DNA of 35,483 nucleotides from Deltaproteobacteria bacterium (GTDB lineage: Bacteria > Desulfobacterota > Dissulfuribacteria > Dissulfuribacterales > QOAL01): assembly GCA_026986785.1 (NCBI GenBank), contig JALSNW010000028.1, positions 1 through 35,483 of the forward strand, given 5' to 3'. The position numbers and the translations under genes were made by a program. Below the pieces are notes generated by a model that was not told the DNA's origin, made no database searches, and saw nothing but the letters and a program-made list of their open reading frames with translations. Positions 25,945 through 33,659 of this stretch are shown here, piece after piece (positions within the stretch are counted from its first letter, which is position 1; every line of letters starts with the position of its first letter).

Positions 25945-27273
25945 CTACCTCCTGATTATGGAAAAAAGATATTCTGCTATGGCCGCCTTATCCTTGTCAT
26001 CTCCGGCAAATGGAGGCATAAATGGATAGTCTCCAAGGGCGTCCATGAAATCTGCGATGTCTTCAGGGGATTCAGGTGCTATATTCTGAAGCAGGGTTGG
26101 CAGGGGTCTCATCTTTCCGAATCTATCCAGGGCATGACAGTTACCACACTGGTAAAGGGCGATAAGCCTCCCTGCCTGCATCCTCCCACTCTTTGTCTCG
26201 AGATCACAGTTCTCAGGCCTGAAATAGAGGCTGTTCCAAAAACCCGCTTCCTGATATTTCTCTATCTCAGAGACAACACCCTTGGCCGGCAGATCATGCG
26301 CTATGATCTGATTGCTGTACATATATTGATCTATGATATATGGGCGCCTGACACCCTCTCTAAATCCTTCTCCTGCCCCTATTCCGAGAAAGAGTATGAA
26401 AAGGATGAAGATAGCAGAAACAGGGCCGGCAAGCTTGGGTCTCACCAAACCACACAGGAAAAACCATGCCAACACCACTGCGTAACACACACCTGCAGCC
26501 CATAACATGTGTTTCAGATACGGCAAGCCACCTTGGAGGCCGAGCTCTTTTGCGTGCTCCGGCATTGAGAACAGGTACCAGAGCCCAAAGAGTGCACCAC
26601 CAATCATACCAGCGATGCCCCATATAGATGCAGTACGAATGAGCTCATGGCCCACAGCGCGGTTTTTTAGCCTGCTGGCAACGATTATGGCATATACACC
26701 TGCTATACCAAACATGAATGCAGTACGGGTTAGTAACTGGGGCCAATAGGTCTGGTTGAAAAAGCCATCAAAGAAGCCGCCTGTCTCTATCCACTTGCCT
26801 GATGATAGCATAAACGCAAGGATACCAGTGATTATTATCATGCTGATCCATGCGGCCCACGCATAAAGCCAACCAAGCATGAGATGGCTCTTGTCATCGA
26901 TCTTGCCCAGGGTGTAGTAATAGACATATATGGAAGCTATCTCTATTACAAAAAATACCCATTCCGTAGCCCACCCCCAGACATAATTGTGTATCAGGCC
27001 TGAGATACCCCTTGGGCTTGCCACTGTTGCAGCATACCATATGCCCACCCCTGAGAGAGAGCCGATAACGAAACAAAAGATCAGGATCAACATGGAATAG
27101 CGCTTGACAAACTCCATGAGTTCCCTACGTCCTTCCTGAACAGCCTTTCTCTCAACGTAGACCAGAAACCAAAAAGCGCCTGTTGCCAGATGACAAGGCA
27201 GTATGTGAAACGTTGCGATCAAGGCGATAACGATGCCTGATGTAAAAAAAGGCACCTCCCAAAATGGATACAT
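25945..27273 (-). CDS. bd-like oxidase CydA-type subunit with C-terminal cytochrome c domain
   Basis: This 442-residue membrane protein has a CydA-like region with multiple transmembrane segments (about residues 10-320). His residues on the first helix, in FHILPCHLATGAFW, may bind heme. The C-terminal part is a monoheme cytochrome c domain with CGNCH at 376-380 and a candidate axial Met in DYPFMPPFAG near 415-425. Fusion of a c-heme to a CydA-type subunit fits bd-like oxygen reductases that take electrons from c-type cytochromes rather than quinol, but that is inference from family comparisons. A strong AAGGAGG site precedes ATG 27273. Confidence 0.82.
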   Translation of the reverse strand: MYPFWEVPFFTSGIVIALIATFHILPCHLATGAFWFLVYVERKAVQEGRRELMEFVKRYSMLILIFCFVIGSLSGVGIWYAATVASPRGISGLIHNYVWGWATEWVFFVIEIASIYVYYYTLGKIDDKSHLMLGWLYAWAAWISMIIITGILAFMLSSGKWIETGGFFDGFFNQTYWPQLLTRTAFMFGIAGVYAIIVASRLKNRAVGHELIRTASIWGIAGMIGGALFGLWYLFSMPEHAKELGLQGGLPYLKHMLWAAGVCYAVVLAWFFLCGLVRPKLAGPVSAIFILFILFLGIGAGEGFREGVRRPYIIDQYMYSNQIIAHDLPAKGVVSEIEKYQEAGFWNSLYFRPENCDLETKSGRMQAGRLIALYQCGNCHALDRFGKMRPLPTLLQNIAPESPEDIADFMDALGDYPFMPPFAGDDKDKAAIAEYLFSIIRR

Positions 27274-27314
27274 GTCTTTGCCCTCCTTGGTTTAAAACAC
27301 GACCGAAAGCCTTT

Positions 27315-27331
27315 GGCCAGTTAGACTGGCC
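27315..27331. promoter_or_regulatory. perfect inverted repeat in the oxidase operon upstream region
   Basis: GGCCAGT-TAG-ACTGGCC is a perfect 7-bp inverted repeat 42-58 bases upstream of the oxidase start. Just upstream of it, on the minus strand, are AT-rich sequences TAGTAT/TATAAG that could form a -10 box. The position suits an operator or a leader hairpin. The rest of the 255-base gap (27274-27528) holds no gene. Confidence 0.55.
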
Positions 27332-27528
27332 CTTACTAAACCTTATACTAAAGATTCATTCCTATTTATCGACAACGATCCAGAAATTCTTCACGACTGA
27401 TTGAGTAGAAAGACGAAAAAAATTGATAAAAAGACCGTAGAAGTACCATTCAGTGACGATAAAAAGTATTTTTCCCCTGAAAAACAAGAGCAGGAAAGGG
27501 CCACTGGGCCGCCAACCATCCTGTGCAG

Positions 27529-28077
27529 CTAAAAATGCCAAGTCAAAACCACAAGATGTTCATCTCGGCCATCGTTGTTGTCATGTATATCAGCATTTGA
27601 TATATGGAAAAAACGGTAGCCGATATCCCACTTTTTGTAAAAGCACACGCCAGTGCCAGCGAGCACAGAAAACTGAAATGCCCCACCGAGTTGCCGCCCC
27701 CTGATATTAGCACGACTCAAAAAATGTATACCCGCTCCCAGATCCAGATAAGGGCTTATCTCATATCTATCATACGAATATCGTAAGACTGGCTGGAAAC
27801 CCATATCAAAGGTGGTATCCCTAGTATCGAGCACTCCCATATCTATCTCTATCCTGGCAGCAAAATTGCCATTTTCTCCCACCAGCATCTGTTTAGGTAA
27901 CCACCATGAACCCACTGCCCGTGCAACGCTTGAACCATCAACAGTGCTACCGATTTCCAGGGACCCAGACCAGGTTTTGTCCGATTTTTGGAGTTCCATT
28001 GCGAGTACATCTGAACAATAGGAAAAGACAAGAAAAAAAAGTGATACCGTGGACCAATAGACCTTGATTCCCTTCAT
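27529..28077 (-). CDS. PagL-family lipid A 3-O-deacylase
   Basis: PagL is an outer-membrane beta-barrel enzyme that removes the 3-position acyl chain from lipid A. The 182-residue protein has a signal peptide of about 26 residues ending SDVLA. Amphipathic strands follow, and near the C-terminus GYRFFHISNADIHDNNDGR carries His158 and Ser160 as the likely catalytic pair, with an acidic partner (Asp172 or Glu173) downstream. The protein ends in a beta-barrel-style aromatic residue (WHF). ATG 28077 has AAGGGGG upstream. Its presence implies a lipopolysaccharide-bearing outer membrane. It has its own promoter region and is probably monocistronic. Confidence 0.85.
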   Translation of the reverse strand: MKGIKVYWSTVSLFFLVFSYCSDVLAMELQKSDKTWSGSLEIGSTVDGSSVARAVGSWWLPKQMLVGENGNFAARIEIDMGVLDTRDTTFDMGFQPVLRYSYDRYEISPYLDLGAGIHFLSRANIRGRQLGGAFQFSVLAGTGVCFYKKWDIGYRFFHISNADIHDNNDGRDEHLVVLTWHF

Positions 28078-28119
28078 GCCTGCCCCCTTTTCTCTTTTAT
28101 CTACCGGCAGACAACAGAT

Positions 28120-28148
28120 GGCAAATGTCCTGCCGGACGGCATTTGCC
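28120..28148. repeat. imperfect hairpin in the pagL-like upstream region
   Basis: GGCAAAT (28120-28126) and ATTTGCC (28142-28148) form a 7-bp stem, with an inner GTCC/GGAC stem and a 4-base loop. It lies 43-71 bases upstream of the start codon, between the possible promoter and the ribosome binding site, so it would be in the mRNA leader. Confidence 0.5.
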
Positions 28149-28187
28149 ACTTTCTCCCAGCGGCCTTACCCTATCTTAACGCCAAAC

Positions 28188-28217
28188 ATTATAAGCCCTT
28201 GCTCACTTAAACCACAA
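28188..28217 (-). promoter_or_regulatory. possible promoter of the pagL-like gene
   Basis: On the minus strand TTGTGG (28212-28217) is followed by an 18-base spacer and a perfect TATAAT (28188-28193). The -35 lies inside the end of the glycogen phosphorylase gene. The perfect -10 makes this credible. Confidence 0.5.
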
Positions 28218-30728
28218 AATCCTGGGGTTTTCAAGGGGCACTAATGCCTCGTCGTGTCTTGGGATAATCCTGGGGGTATAGTCAGAGGCCTCCCTTTTTT
28301 TGGGGATCTCAACGGCAAAGAGAAAACCGTTGACAGAGCCGGCAAGCCGCTGCCGAAAATGCATCTGCCATATCTCTGGATCTCCATCCATTTTCTGTGG
28401 CTCGGCAAATAGCTCTACCGAGATCATGTCTAAGTCCAGACCATCTAAATAGACTTGGATTTCGAAGAGATATCTATCGTTGGCCGAGTCGATTTTCAGA
28501 TTCCCAAAATATACGTTTTTCCAATGGGCGTCTATGGCTGTCTGCCAATCGAGTATATCCCGTCCTACACGGGCATTGGAAGTCGCACGGCGTCTAAATG
28601 CAAGGGCACAAGGGACATAATATTCCTCCACGTACTGCCTAAGCATACGATTGCTGGAGAATTCTGGTGTAAGCTTTATCATGCTGGCCTTCATCATGCT
28701 CACCCATTTTCTTGGGATCCCATGTTCATCCCTGTCATAAAAGGCAGGGATCACCTCTTGTTCCAACCTCTCATAAAGCTCATTCGCCTCGCGTGCATCC
28801 CAATAGGGATCGTCATAATGTTCCTTGCCATCGCCAATAGACCATCCCACCTCGGGTGAGTAGGCCTCTGCCCACCACCCATCCAACTCGGACAGATTGA
28901 TCCCTCCATTCACGAGTACCTTCATCCCACTGGTACCACTGGCCTCCCATGGACGCCTTGGCATATTTATCCATACATCCACGCCTTGTACCAACCTCCT
29001 GGCGACTATCATATCGTAATCCTGGATGAAGATGACCTTGCCCATCACGTCTGGACGCCTCATGAAATTGTGCCATTTTCTGATCATCTCCTTACCGACC
29101 TGATCCCTTGGATGGGCCTTGCCCGAAATGATGAGCTGCACCGGCCTCTGGGGGATATTCAGTATCCTGGCAAACCGTTCAGGGTCCTCGAGCAACAGGT
29201 TGGGCCTCTTATAGGCAGTAAATCGCCTGGCAAAACCCAAGGTCAAGGCATTGGGATCAAGGGCATTTTCATACTTCTTGCTTGTCTCAAGGTCTATGCC
29301 AGAGGCGGCATGCTGCCATTTTATCCTATTGGCCACAAACTCCAGGAGCTGCAACCTGCCCTTGACACGAAACTCCCACAGCTCCTCGTCTGACAAACGC
29401 CCCAGCCCTTGTTCTATGGATTCCAAGGTGCCAAACCAACGGTCTTTCCCACTGGCCTGGCTCCAGAGACGATCTGCCTCTGGAGATTCCCATGAGGGCA
29501 CATGAACTGCATTGGTGACATGGCCTATGGGCACTTCGTCTTCAGGCCACCGGGGAAAGAGAGTAGCAAATATATGCCTACTGACCCTGCCGTGGAGTCT
29601 GCTCACTCCATTTATGAACAGGCTGCTTCGCATTGCGAGATAGGCCATATTAAAGGGTTCTGACTGGTTATCGGGGTCAGACCTACCAAGGGCCATGAAT
29701 TCATCCAGGCCTATATCCAACAACTTGCAATAACATCTGGCATAATTATCGAACATAGAAGCAGGATACCTGTCGAAAGCAGCATCTACAGGGGTATGCG
29801 TAGTAAATACATTTCCTGCCCTTACGCAATTGAGGGCGACCTTGAATGAACACTCTGCCAATCTCATGAAACTCCTGGTCCTCTCAAGGGCGGCAAAGGC
29901 GGCATGTCCTTCGTTTAGATGACATACATTGCAATTCAGGCCAACTGCCTCCAATACCTTCCAGCCACCTATGCCAAGAGCGATCTCCTGTTGGAGCCTC
30001 ATCTCTTCACCGCCCCCATAAAGCTTGCTGGTAATACCTCGATCCCTGGGTGAATTTCTGGGATCATTGCTGTCAAGCAGAAATAGTCTGATCCTGCCTA
30101 TGCGCACCTGCCACGTCTTGAGCACCAACTTTCTACCAGGAAGCTCCACCTCCACCAGGAGCCAATCCCCCTTTTCATTCATGAGAGGGGTAACGGGCAA
30201 CATGACTGGATCATTGTATGGGTAGAACTCGAGCTGGTTTCCAAATGCATCTATGGCCTGGCGAAAGTATCCCTGTTGATACAAGAGCCCTACACCATAT
30301 AGGGGAACCCCGAGATCACTGGCTGTCTTGAGTTGATCACCTGCCAGTATCCCAAGACCTCCAGAATAGATAGGAAGGGCCTCACCAAGGCCAAATTCCA
30401 TGCTGAAATAGGCCACTGCCGAAAGCGGCCCATCAGCATGGACCTTTTGAAACCAAGCTGGCTCCTTCAGAGACCTTTTACGGTTCTCCAATTGCTTGTT
30501 GAGCTCCTGCAGAAAAGACTTGTCTTGTGCCAATTCCTCCAGCTTCTCTTGGCTGATACTCTCGAGTATAAACCAAGGATTTCCTGTGGAATCCCACATC
30601 TGGGCATCGACCCTTCTCCAGAGTCGATCTGATCCATGACTCCAACTCCAACGCATATCCATGGCCAGTTCTGCAAGGCCTGATATCTCCGGAGGTAACT
30701 TTCTTGGAAGGTATCTACTGAGATGCAT
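28203..30728 (-). CDS. glgP: alpha-glucan (glycogen) phosphorylase
   Basis: This GT35 enzyme releases glucose-1-phosphate from glycogen or maltodextrins using pyridoxal phosphate. The 841-residue protein has the N-terminal DUF3417-type domain (LPPEISGLAELAMDMRWSWS). Later motifs are FSMEFGLGEALPIYSGGLGILAGD, CHLNEGHAAFA, FTTHTPVDA, FARRFTAYKRP and the cofactor-lysine region ASGTSGMKVLVNGG with LSELDGWWAEAY. ATG 30728 has AAAGGAG 8 bases upstream. The same frame remains open to ATG 30950, which has its own AGGTG site, so a 74-residue extension is possible. Together with OtsAB and TreT it suggests active glycogen-trehalose cycling. Confidence 0.96.
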   Translation of the reverse strand: MHLSRYLPRKLPPEISGLAELAMDMRWSWSHGSDRLWRRVDAQMWDSTGNPWFILESISQEKLEELAQDKSFLQELNKQLENRKRSLKEPAWFQKVHADGPLSAVAYFSMEFGLGEALPIYSGGLGILAGDQLKTASDLGVPLYGVGLLYQQGYFRQAIDAFGNQLEFYPYNDPVMLPVTPLMNEKGDWLLVEVELPGRKLVLKTWQVRIGRIRLFLLDSNDPRNSPRDRGITSKLYGGGEEMRLQQEIALGIGGWKVLEAVGLNCNVCHLNEGHAAFAALERTRSFMRLAECSFKVALNCVRAGNVFTTHTPVDAAFDRYPASMFDNYARCYCKLLDIGLDEFMALGRSDPDNQSEPFNMAYLAMRSSLFINGVSRLHGRVSRHIFATLFPRWPEDEVPIGHVTNAVHVPSWESPEADRLWSQASGKDRWFGTLESIEQGLGRLSDEELWEFRVKGRLQLLEFVANRIKWQHAASGIDLETSKKYENALDPNALTLGFARRFTAYKRPNLLLEDPERFARILNIPQRPVQLIISGKAHPRDQVGKEMIRKWHNFMRRPDVMGKVIFIQDYDMIVARRLVQGVDVWINMPRRPWEASGTSGMKVLVNGGINLSELDGWWAEAYSPEVGWSIGDGKEHYDDPYWDAREANELYERLEQEVIPAFYDRDEHGIPRKWVSMMKASMIKLTPEFSSNRMLRQYVEEYYVPCALAFRRRATSNARVGRDILDWQTAIDAHWKNVYFGNLKIDSANDRYLFEIQVYLDGLDLDMISVELFAEPQKMDGDPEIWQMHFRQRLAGSVNGFLFAVEIPKKREASDYTPRIIPRHDEALVPLENPRILWFK

Positions 30729-30997
30729 AAAAATTACTCCTTTGTTCAAAGAACCATGATAGTAGAAAAAGACACCATCATCCATAACATATGTCGAGAT
30801 CTCCTTTGCCCCTCGCTGACCAACACCTGGGGACCAACCTTCATGACTCAAGAAGTTAACCATTGTGCCACAGTACATAAAGGGGCAACCCTCTATTGAA
30901 GTGACAATCCTTAGGGGGTATCTCCCTAATGTGGACATTAGCCCTGGCATTTCAGCACCTATTTCGGCACAGGGACATCAAGTTCTTGTAGAGAATA

Positions 30998-31026
30998 TTG
31001 ACCTATCAATAACTGCAACTTAATAT
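30998..31026 (+). promoter_or_regulatory. sigma70-type promoter of the queH operon (leaderless start predicted)
   Basis: TTGACC (30998-31003), exactly 17 bases, then TAATAT (31021-31026). The queH ATG starts 7 bases after the -10 box, where transcription itself would be expected to start. No ribosome binding site is present before the ATG. A leaderless mRNA is therefore predicted. The 30729-31033 gap otherwise holds only the open extension of the glycogen phosphorylase frame. Confidence 0.6.
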
Positions 31027-31033
31027 CCCGGGT

Positions 31034-31639
31034 ATGGAAATATTACTCCATATATGTTGTGGGCCGTGTTCCATCTATCCTGTCACAGTGCTGAAGGATA
31101 AAGGGTTCTTGATCAGGGGTTTTTTCTTCAATCCGAATATTCATCCTTTTTTGGAACTGGAAAGGCGGATAATTGCCCTTGAGACCGTCTCCAATGTCCT
31201 CGACTTTCCTGTGATATGGGATACCCAATATGGCCTTAAAGATTGGCTCGACACCCTTGATGGCAAGCTGGACTTCAATGACAGATGCCTGCCATGCTAT
31301 GCCATAAGACTCGAAGAAACGGCCAAGATGGCAGTCAAATTGGGTATCAAGACCATTTCGACCACGCTTCTCTACAGCAAATACCAACGACATGACAAGA
31401 TCCTCGAGATCGGCAACAAGAGTGCCTTCCAACATGGTCTGGAATTCTATTACGAGGACTTCAGGCAAGGCTGGCAAAAGGGCATAGAGGCCAGCCTTGA
31501 ACTTGGTATCTATCGGCAACCATACTGCGGTTGCATCTTCAGTGAGGCAGAACGATATTCCAAACGCATGAACCGACTCATGAAAAGGCTTGAAAAGAAG
31601 AATAATTTTTTGGAAAACCCACGGATGAAGGAGGCATGA
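31034..31639 (+). CDS. queH: epoxyqueuosine reductase QueH
   Basis: QueH reduces epoxyqueuosine to queuosine in tRNA, the last step of queuosine synthesis. It replaces QueG in many anaerobic or microaerobic bacteria. The 201-residue protein has the family cysteines Cys8-Cys9 and Cys12 (ICCGPC), Cys85/Cys88 in DRCLPCY and Cys165/Cys167 in PYCGC, which bind an Fe-S cluster and a metal. The ATG starts 7 bases after a -10 box, suggesting leaderless expression. It heads a five-gene run with a 1-base gap to DUF2905. Its link to the electron-transfer genes that follow may be incidental. Confidence 0.9.
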   Translation: MEILLHICCGPCSIYPVTVLKDKGFLIRGFFFNPNIHPFLELERRIIALETVSNVLDFPVIWDTQYGLKDWLDTLDGKLDFNDRCLPCYAIRLEETAKMAVKLGIKTISTTLLYSKYQRHDKILEIGNKSAFQHGLEFYYEDFRQGWQKGIEASLELGIYRQPYCGCIFSEAERYSKRMNRLMKRLEKKNNFLENPRMKEA

Positions 31640-31640
31640 T

Positions 31641-31862
31641 ATGGGCCCTTTCAATGAGATTGGCAAACTTTTGCTCTTTCTTGGTATATTCCTGGCATTA
31701 GCAGGCCTTTTACTCATGTTTCTGCCAAAGATCCCCTTATTGGGTAGATTGCCCGGGGATTTTGTTATAAGGAGGGGGAATTTCACCTTTTATTTCCCCC
31801 TCGCCACCTCTATACTCTTGAGCATCATTCTGACCATACTATTTTCCATCTTTCGCAAATGA
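31641..31862 (+). CDS. DUF2905 small membrane protein
   Basis: This 73-residue protein has the DUF2905 layout: two transmembrane segments (about 8-28 and 50-69) flanking LPKIPLLGRLPGDFVIRRGNF. The family has no assigned function. It begins one base after the queH stop and overlaps the Rieske protein by 4 bases (ATGA). The family commonly lies near genes of varied function, so no role is inferred. Confidence 0.88.
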   Translation: MGPFNEIGKLLLFLGIFLALAGLLLMFLPKIPLLGRLPGDFVIRRGNFTFYFPLATSILLSIILTILFSIFRK

Positions 31863-32254
31863 AACGACGCAATCTCCTGAAAAATACCTTTCTCTGGCTC
31901 CTTGGAGCCAGCCTTTCATGGCCATTGTTTGCTTTTGTGCAAAAAAAACGTTTTCGCCCACCCAAGGAGAGGAGGATATCCCGACAACTGAAACCAGGCC
32001 AATTTGTCGTAGAACCGGAATTCGTCCTATTCGAAACCCAGAATGGACCAGTTGCCATCTCCAGGACGTGCACCCATCTGGGCTGCAAGATCAATTACCT
32101 GGAAGACAAAAAGATATTTCTCTGCCCTTGCCATCAAAGTAGATTTACCCAGCAGGGCAGATATATCTCCGGGCCAGCCAAAAAAGACCTGGGCACCTAC
32201 AAGGTCAGCACCATGGAGAATGACCAGGGCTTCATAGTCTACCTTCCTGCATGA
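31859..32254 (+). CDS. Rieske [2Fe-2S] protein
   Basis: This is a membrane-anchored or exported Rieske protein of 131 residues. The N-terminus KRRNLLKNTFLWLLGASLS has a twin-arginine and hydrophobic stretch of the Tat signal-anchor type. Cluster ligands are CTHLGC (Cys71, His73, Cys76) and CPCH (Cys89, Cys91, His92), the canonical CxHxGC...CPCH pattern. It would accept electrons from quinol in a bc/b6f-like complex with the following cytochrome b. It is shorter than most full Rieske proteins. It overlaps the genes on both sides by 4 bases. Confidence 0.93.
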   Translation: MKRRNLLKNTFLWLLGASLSWPLFAFVQKKRFRPPKERRISRQLKPGQFVVEPEFVLFETQNGPVAISRTCTHLGCKINYLEDKKIFLCPCHQSRFTQQGRYISGPAKKDLGTYKVSTMENDQGFIVYLPA

Positions 32255-33084
32255 GAAGAATAACCTATGGACAGATAGCCCTTGCCTGTCTCCTGTTATC
32301 CATGGCCACAGGCTTCGTCGTGGGTTACCAGTACGAGATTGCCGCACCATTCATCTCCACCACGGCCATTGAGGCCACCTTGCCCTTTGGCTGGTTTTGG
32401 AGATCGCTCCATTTCTGGACCAGCCAGGGCTTTGTCATAATGCTCTGTCTTCATTGTTTTGATACCTGGGATCAGGTCAACTATATCGAAACAGGCAATC
32501 GTCTCAAGATCCACTGGACGATGATCAGCATAACCATACCCATTGGGATATTGGCCCTTTTCTCAGGTTATGTATTGAGATTCGACGGCACAGGCCAGGC
32601 AGCCGGGGCGATTGCAGAACATCTCTTGCTTGATGTGCCCTTGATAGGAAATGGGCTTGACAAGTTGTTCATGGCCATAGGCAGCGAGGGCCTCAACAGG
32701 CTATACGTGGTCCACATATTGGCTGGGGTTGTTTGCTGGATACTTGGCACCTGGTACCACACAAAGACAGTGAGGATCACCTTTGCAGCCTTCTGCCTTA
32801 CCACTGTCTTCTTCCTGATCTTTTGCATGTTCACCAGGGCACCTATAGATCTTCCCCTGAACCACCTACACCTTATTCACGGCCCCTGGTTTTTCCTTGG
32901 CATCCAGGAACTGCTCAGGAATTTCAATCCACTCGTAGCTGGAATAATCTTCCCTGCCATACCCATCGTGACAGTAGCAGCCCTACCCTGGCTCAAACAG
33001 AAGGAATGCGGCTATCTCATCCTGCTCTTATGGACTTTTGCCTATGCAGGGGTTACCTTGGTGGGGATATTGAGGGCTGGTTAA
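32251..33084 (+). CDS. cytochrome b (b6-type) with degenerate Qo motif
   Basis: This 277-residue integral membrane protein carries a diheme cytochrome b core. His54 and His68 are 14 apart (HX13H), and His155 and His170 are 15 apart (HX14H); the latter is the b6-type spacing. It has about seven or eight transmembrane helices, combining b6-like and part of subunit IV-like sequence. At the position of the Qo PEWY motif it reads GPWF (211-214). It overlaps the Rieske gene by 4 bases and is followed by DUF456 with a TAATG overlap. No c-type cytochrome partner is in this operon. Confidence 0.88.
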   Translation: MRRITYGQIALACLLLSMATGFVVGYQYEIAAPFISTTAIEATLPFGWFWRSLHFWTSQGFVIMLCLHCFDTWDQVNYIETGNRLKIHWTMISITIPIGILALFSGYVLRFDGTGQAAGAIAEHLLLDVPLIGNGLDKLFMAIGSEGLNRLYVVHILAGVVCWILGTWYHTKTVRITFAAFCLTTVFFLIFCMFTRAPIDLPLNHLHLIHGPWFFLGIQELLRNFNPLVAGIIFPAIPIVTVAALPWLKQKECGYLILLLWTFAYAGVTLVGILRAG

Positions 33085-33596
33085 TGGACAATGCTACCTT
33101 AGCAACTCTGATCTCTTTCATCCTTATACTAACTGGGATTGCCGGAATGATACTTCCCGGGCTCCCCGGGGCCCTGCTGATATGGCTCGGCATTGTGGCC
33201 TATGGCTTTCTCAATCCCAATGTCCACTGGACAATAACATTCTTTCTCATAGAGGGATTACTTGCCCTCCTGACCTACGTGGTGGATTATCTGGCAACCA
33301 TCTGGGGAGTAAAAAAGTTCAAGGGAACCAAAGCCGGTGCAATAGGTGCTGTCATGGGCATGTTCTTTATCTTTATCATGGGGCCCCTTGGGCTCATAAT
33401 AGGCCCTTTCATTGGTGCAGTGATGGGAGAGATCATTGCGGGAGGAGAGATGAGACAGGCTCTCAGCTCAGGCTTTGGCACATTCATTGGCTTTCTCGTG
33501 GCCACATTTGTGCGCCTCTTGCTATGTGGCATAATGATAAGCTGGTTTGTAGCCAAGGTGATAGCAACCATCCCAAACAAGGTCCTGCCTTTTTGA
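33084..33596 (+). CDS. DUF456 family membrane protein
   Basis: This 170-residue, very hydrophobic protein has about four to five transmembrane helices and Gly-rich segments such as GPLGLIIGPFIGAVMGE, which are characteristic of DUF456. The family function is not established. ATG 33084 overlaps the cytochrome b stop as TAATG, ruling out the longer upstream frame. It ends the operon and converges on the histidine kinase with 63 bases between. Confidence 0.85.
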   Translation: MDNATLATLISFILILTGIAGMILPGLPGALLIWLGIVAYGFLNPNVHWTITFFLIEGLLALLTYVVDYLATIWGVKKFKGTKAGAIGAVMGMFFIFIMGPLGLIIGPFIGAVMGEIIAGGEMRQALSSGFGTFIGFLVATFVRLLLCGIMISWFVAKVIATIPNKVLPF

Positions 33597-33659
33597 GGTT
33601 GTCATGGTGATATTACCGATTATGGGAACAAAACGAGTACGAGGAACAGGCAAGACAAA

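Noticed and set aside
30998-31009. TTGA-N4-TCAA site in the queH promoter as an FNR/CRP-type box
   Set aside because: Half-site spacing (4) differs from the FNR consensus (TTGAT-N4-ATCAA) and it coincides with the -35 box.
31043-31786. 247-residue minus-strand frame over queH and DUF2905
   Set aside because: Shadow of two well-supported plus-strand genes.
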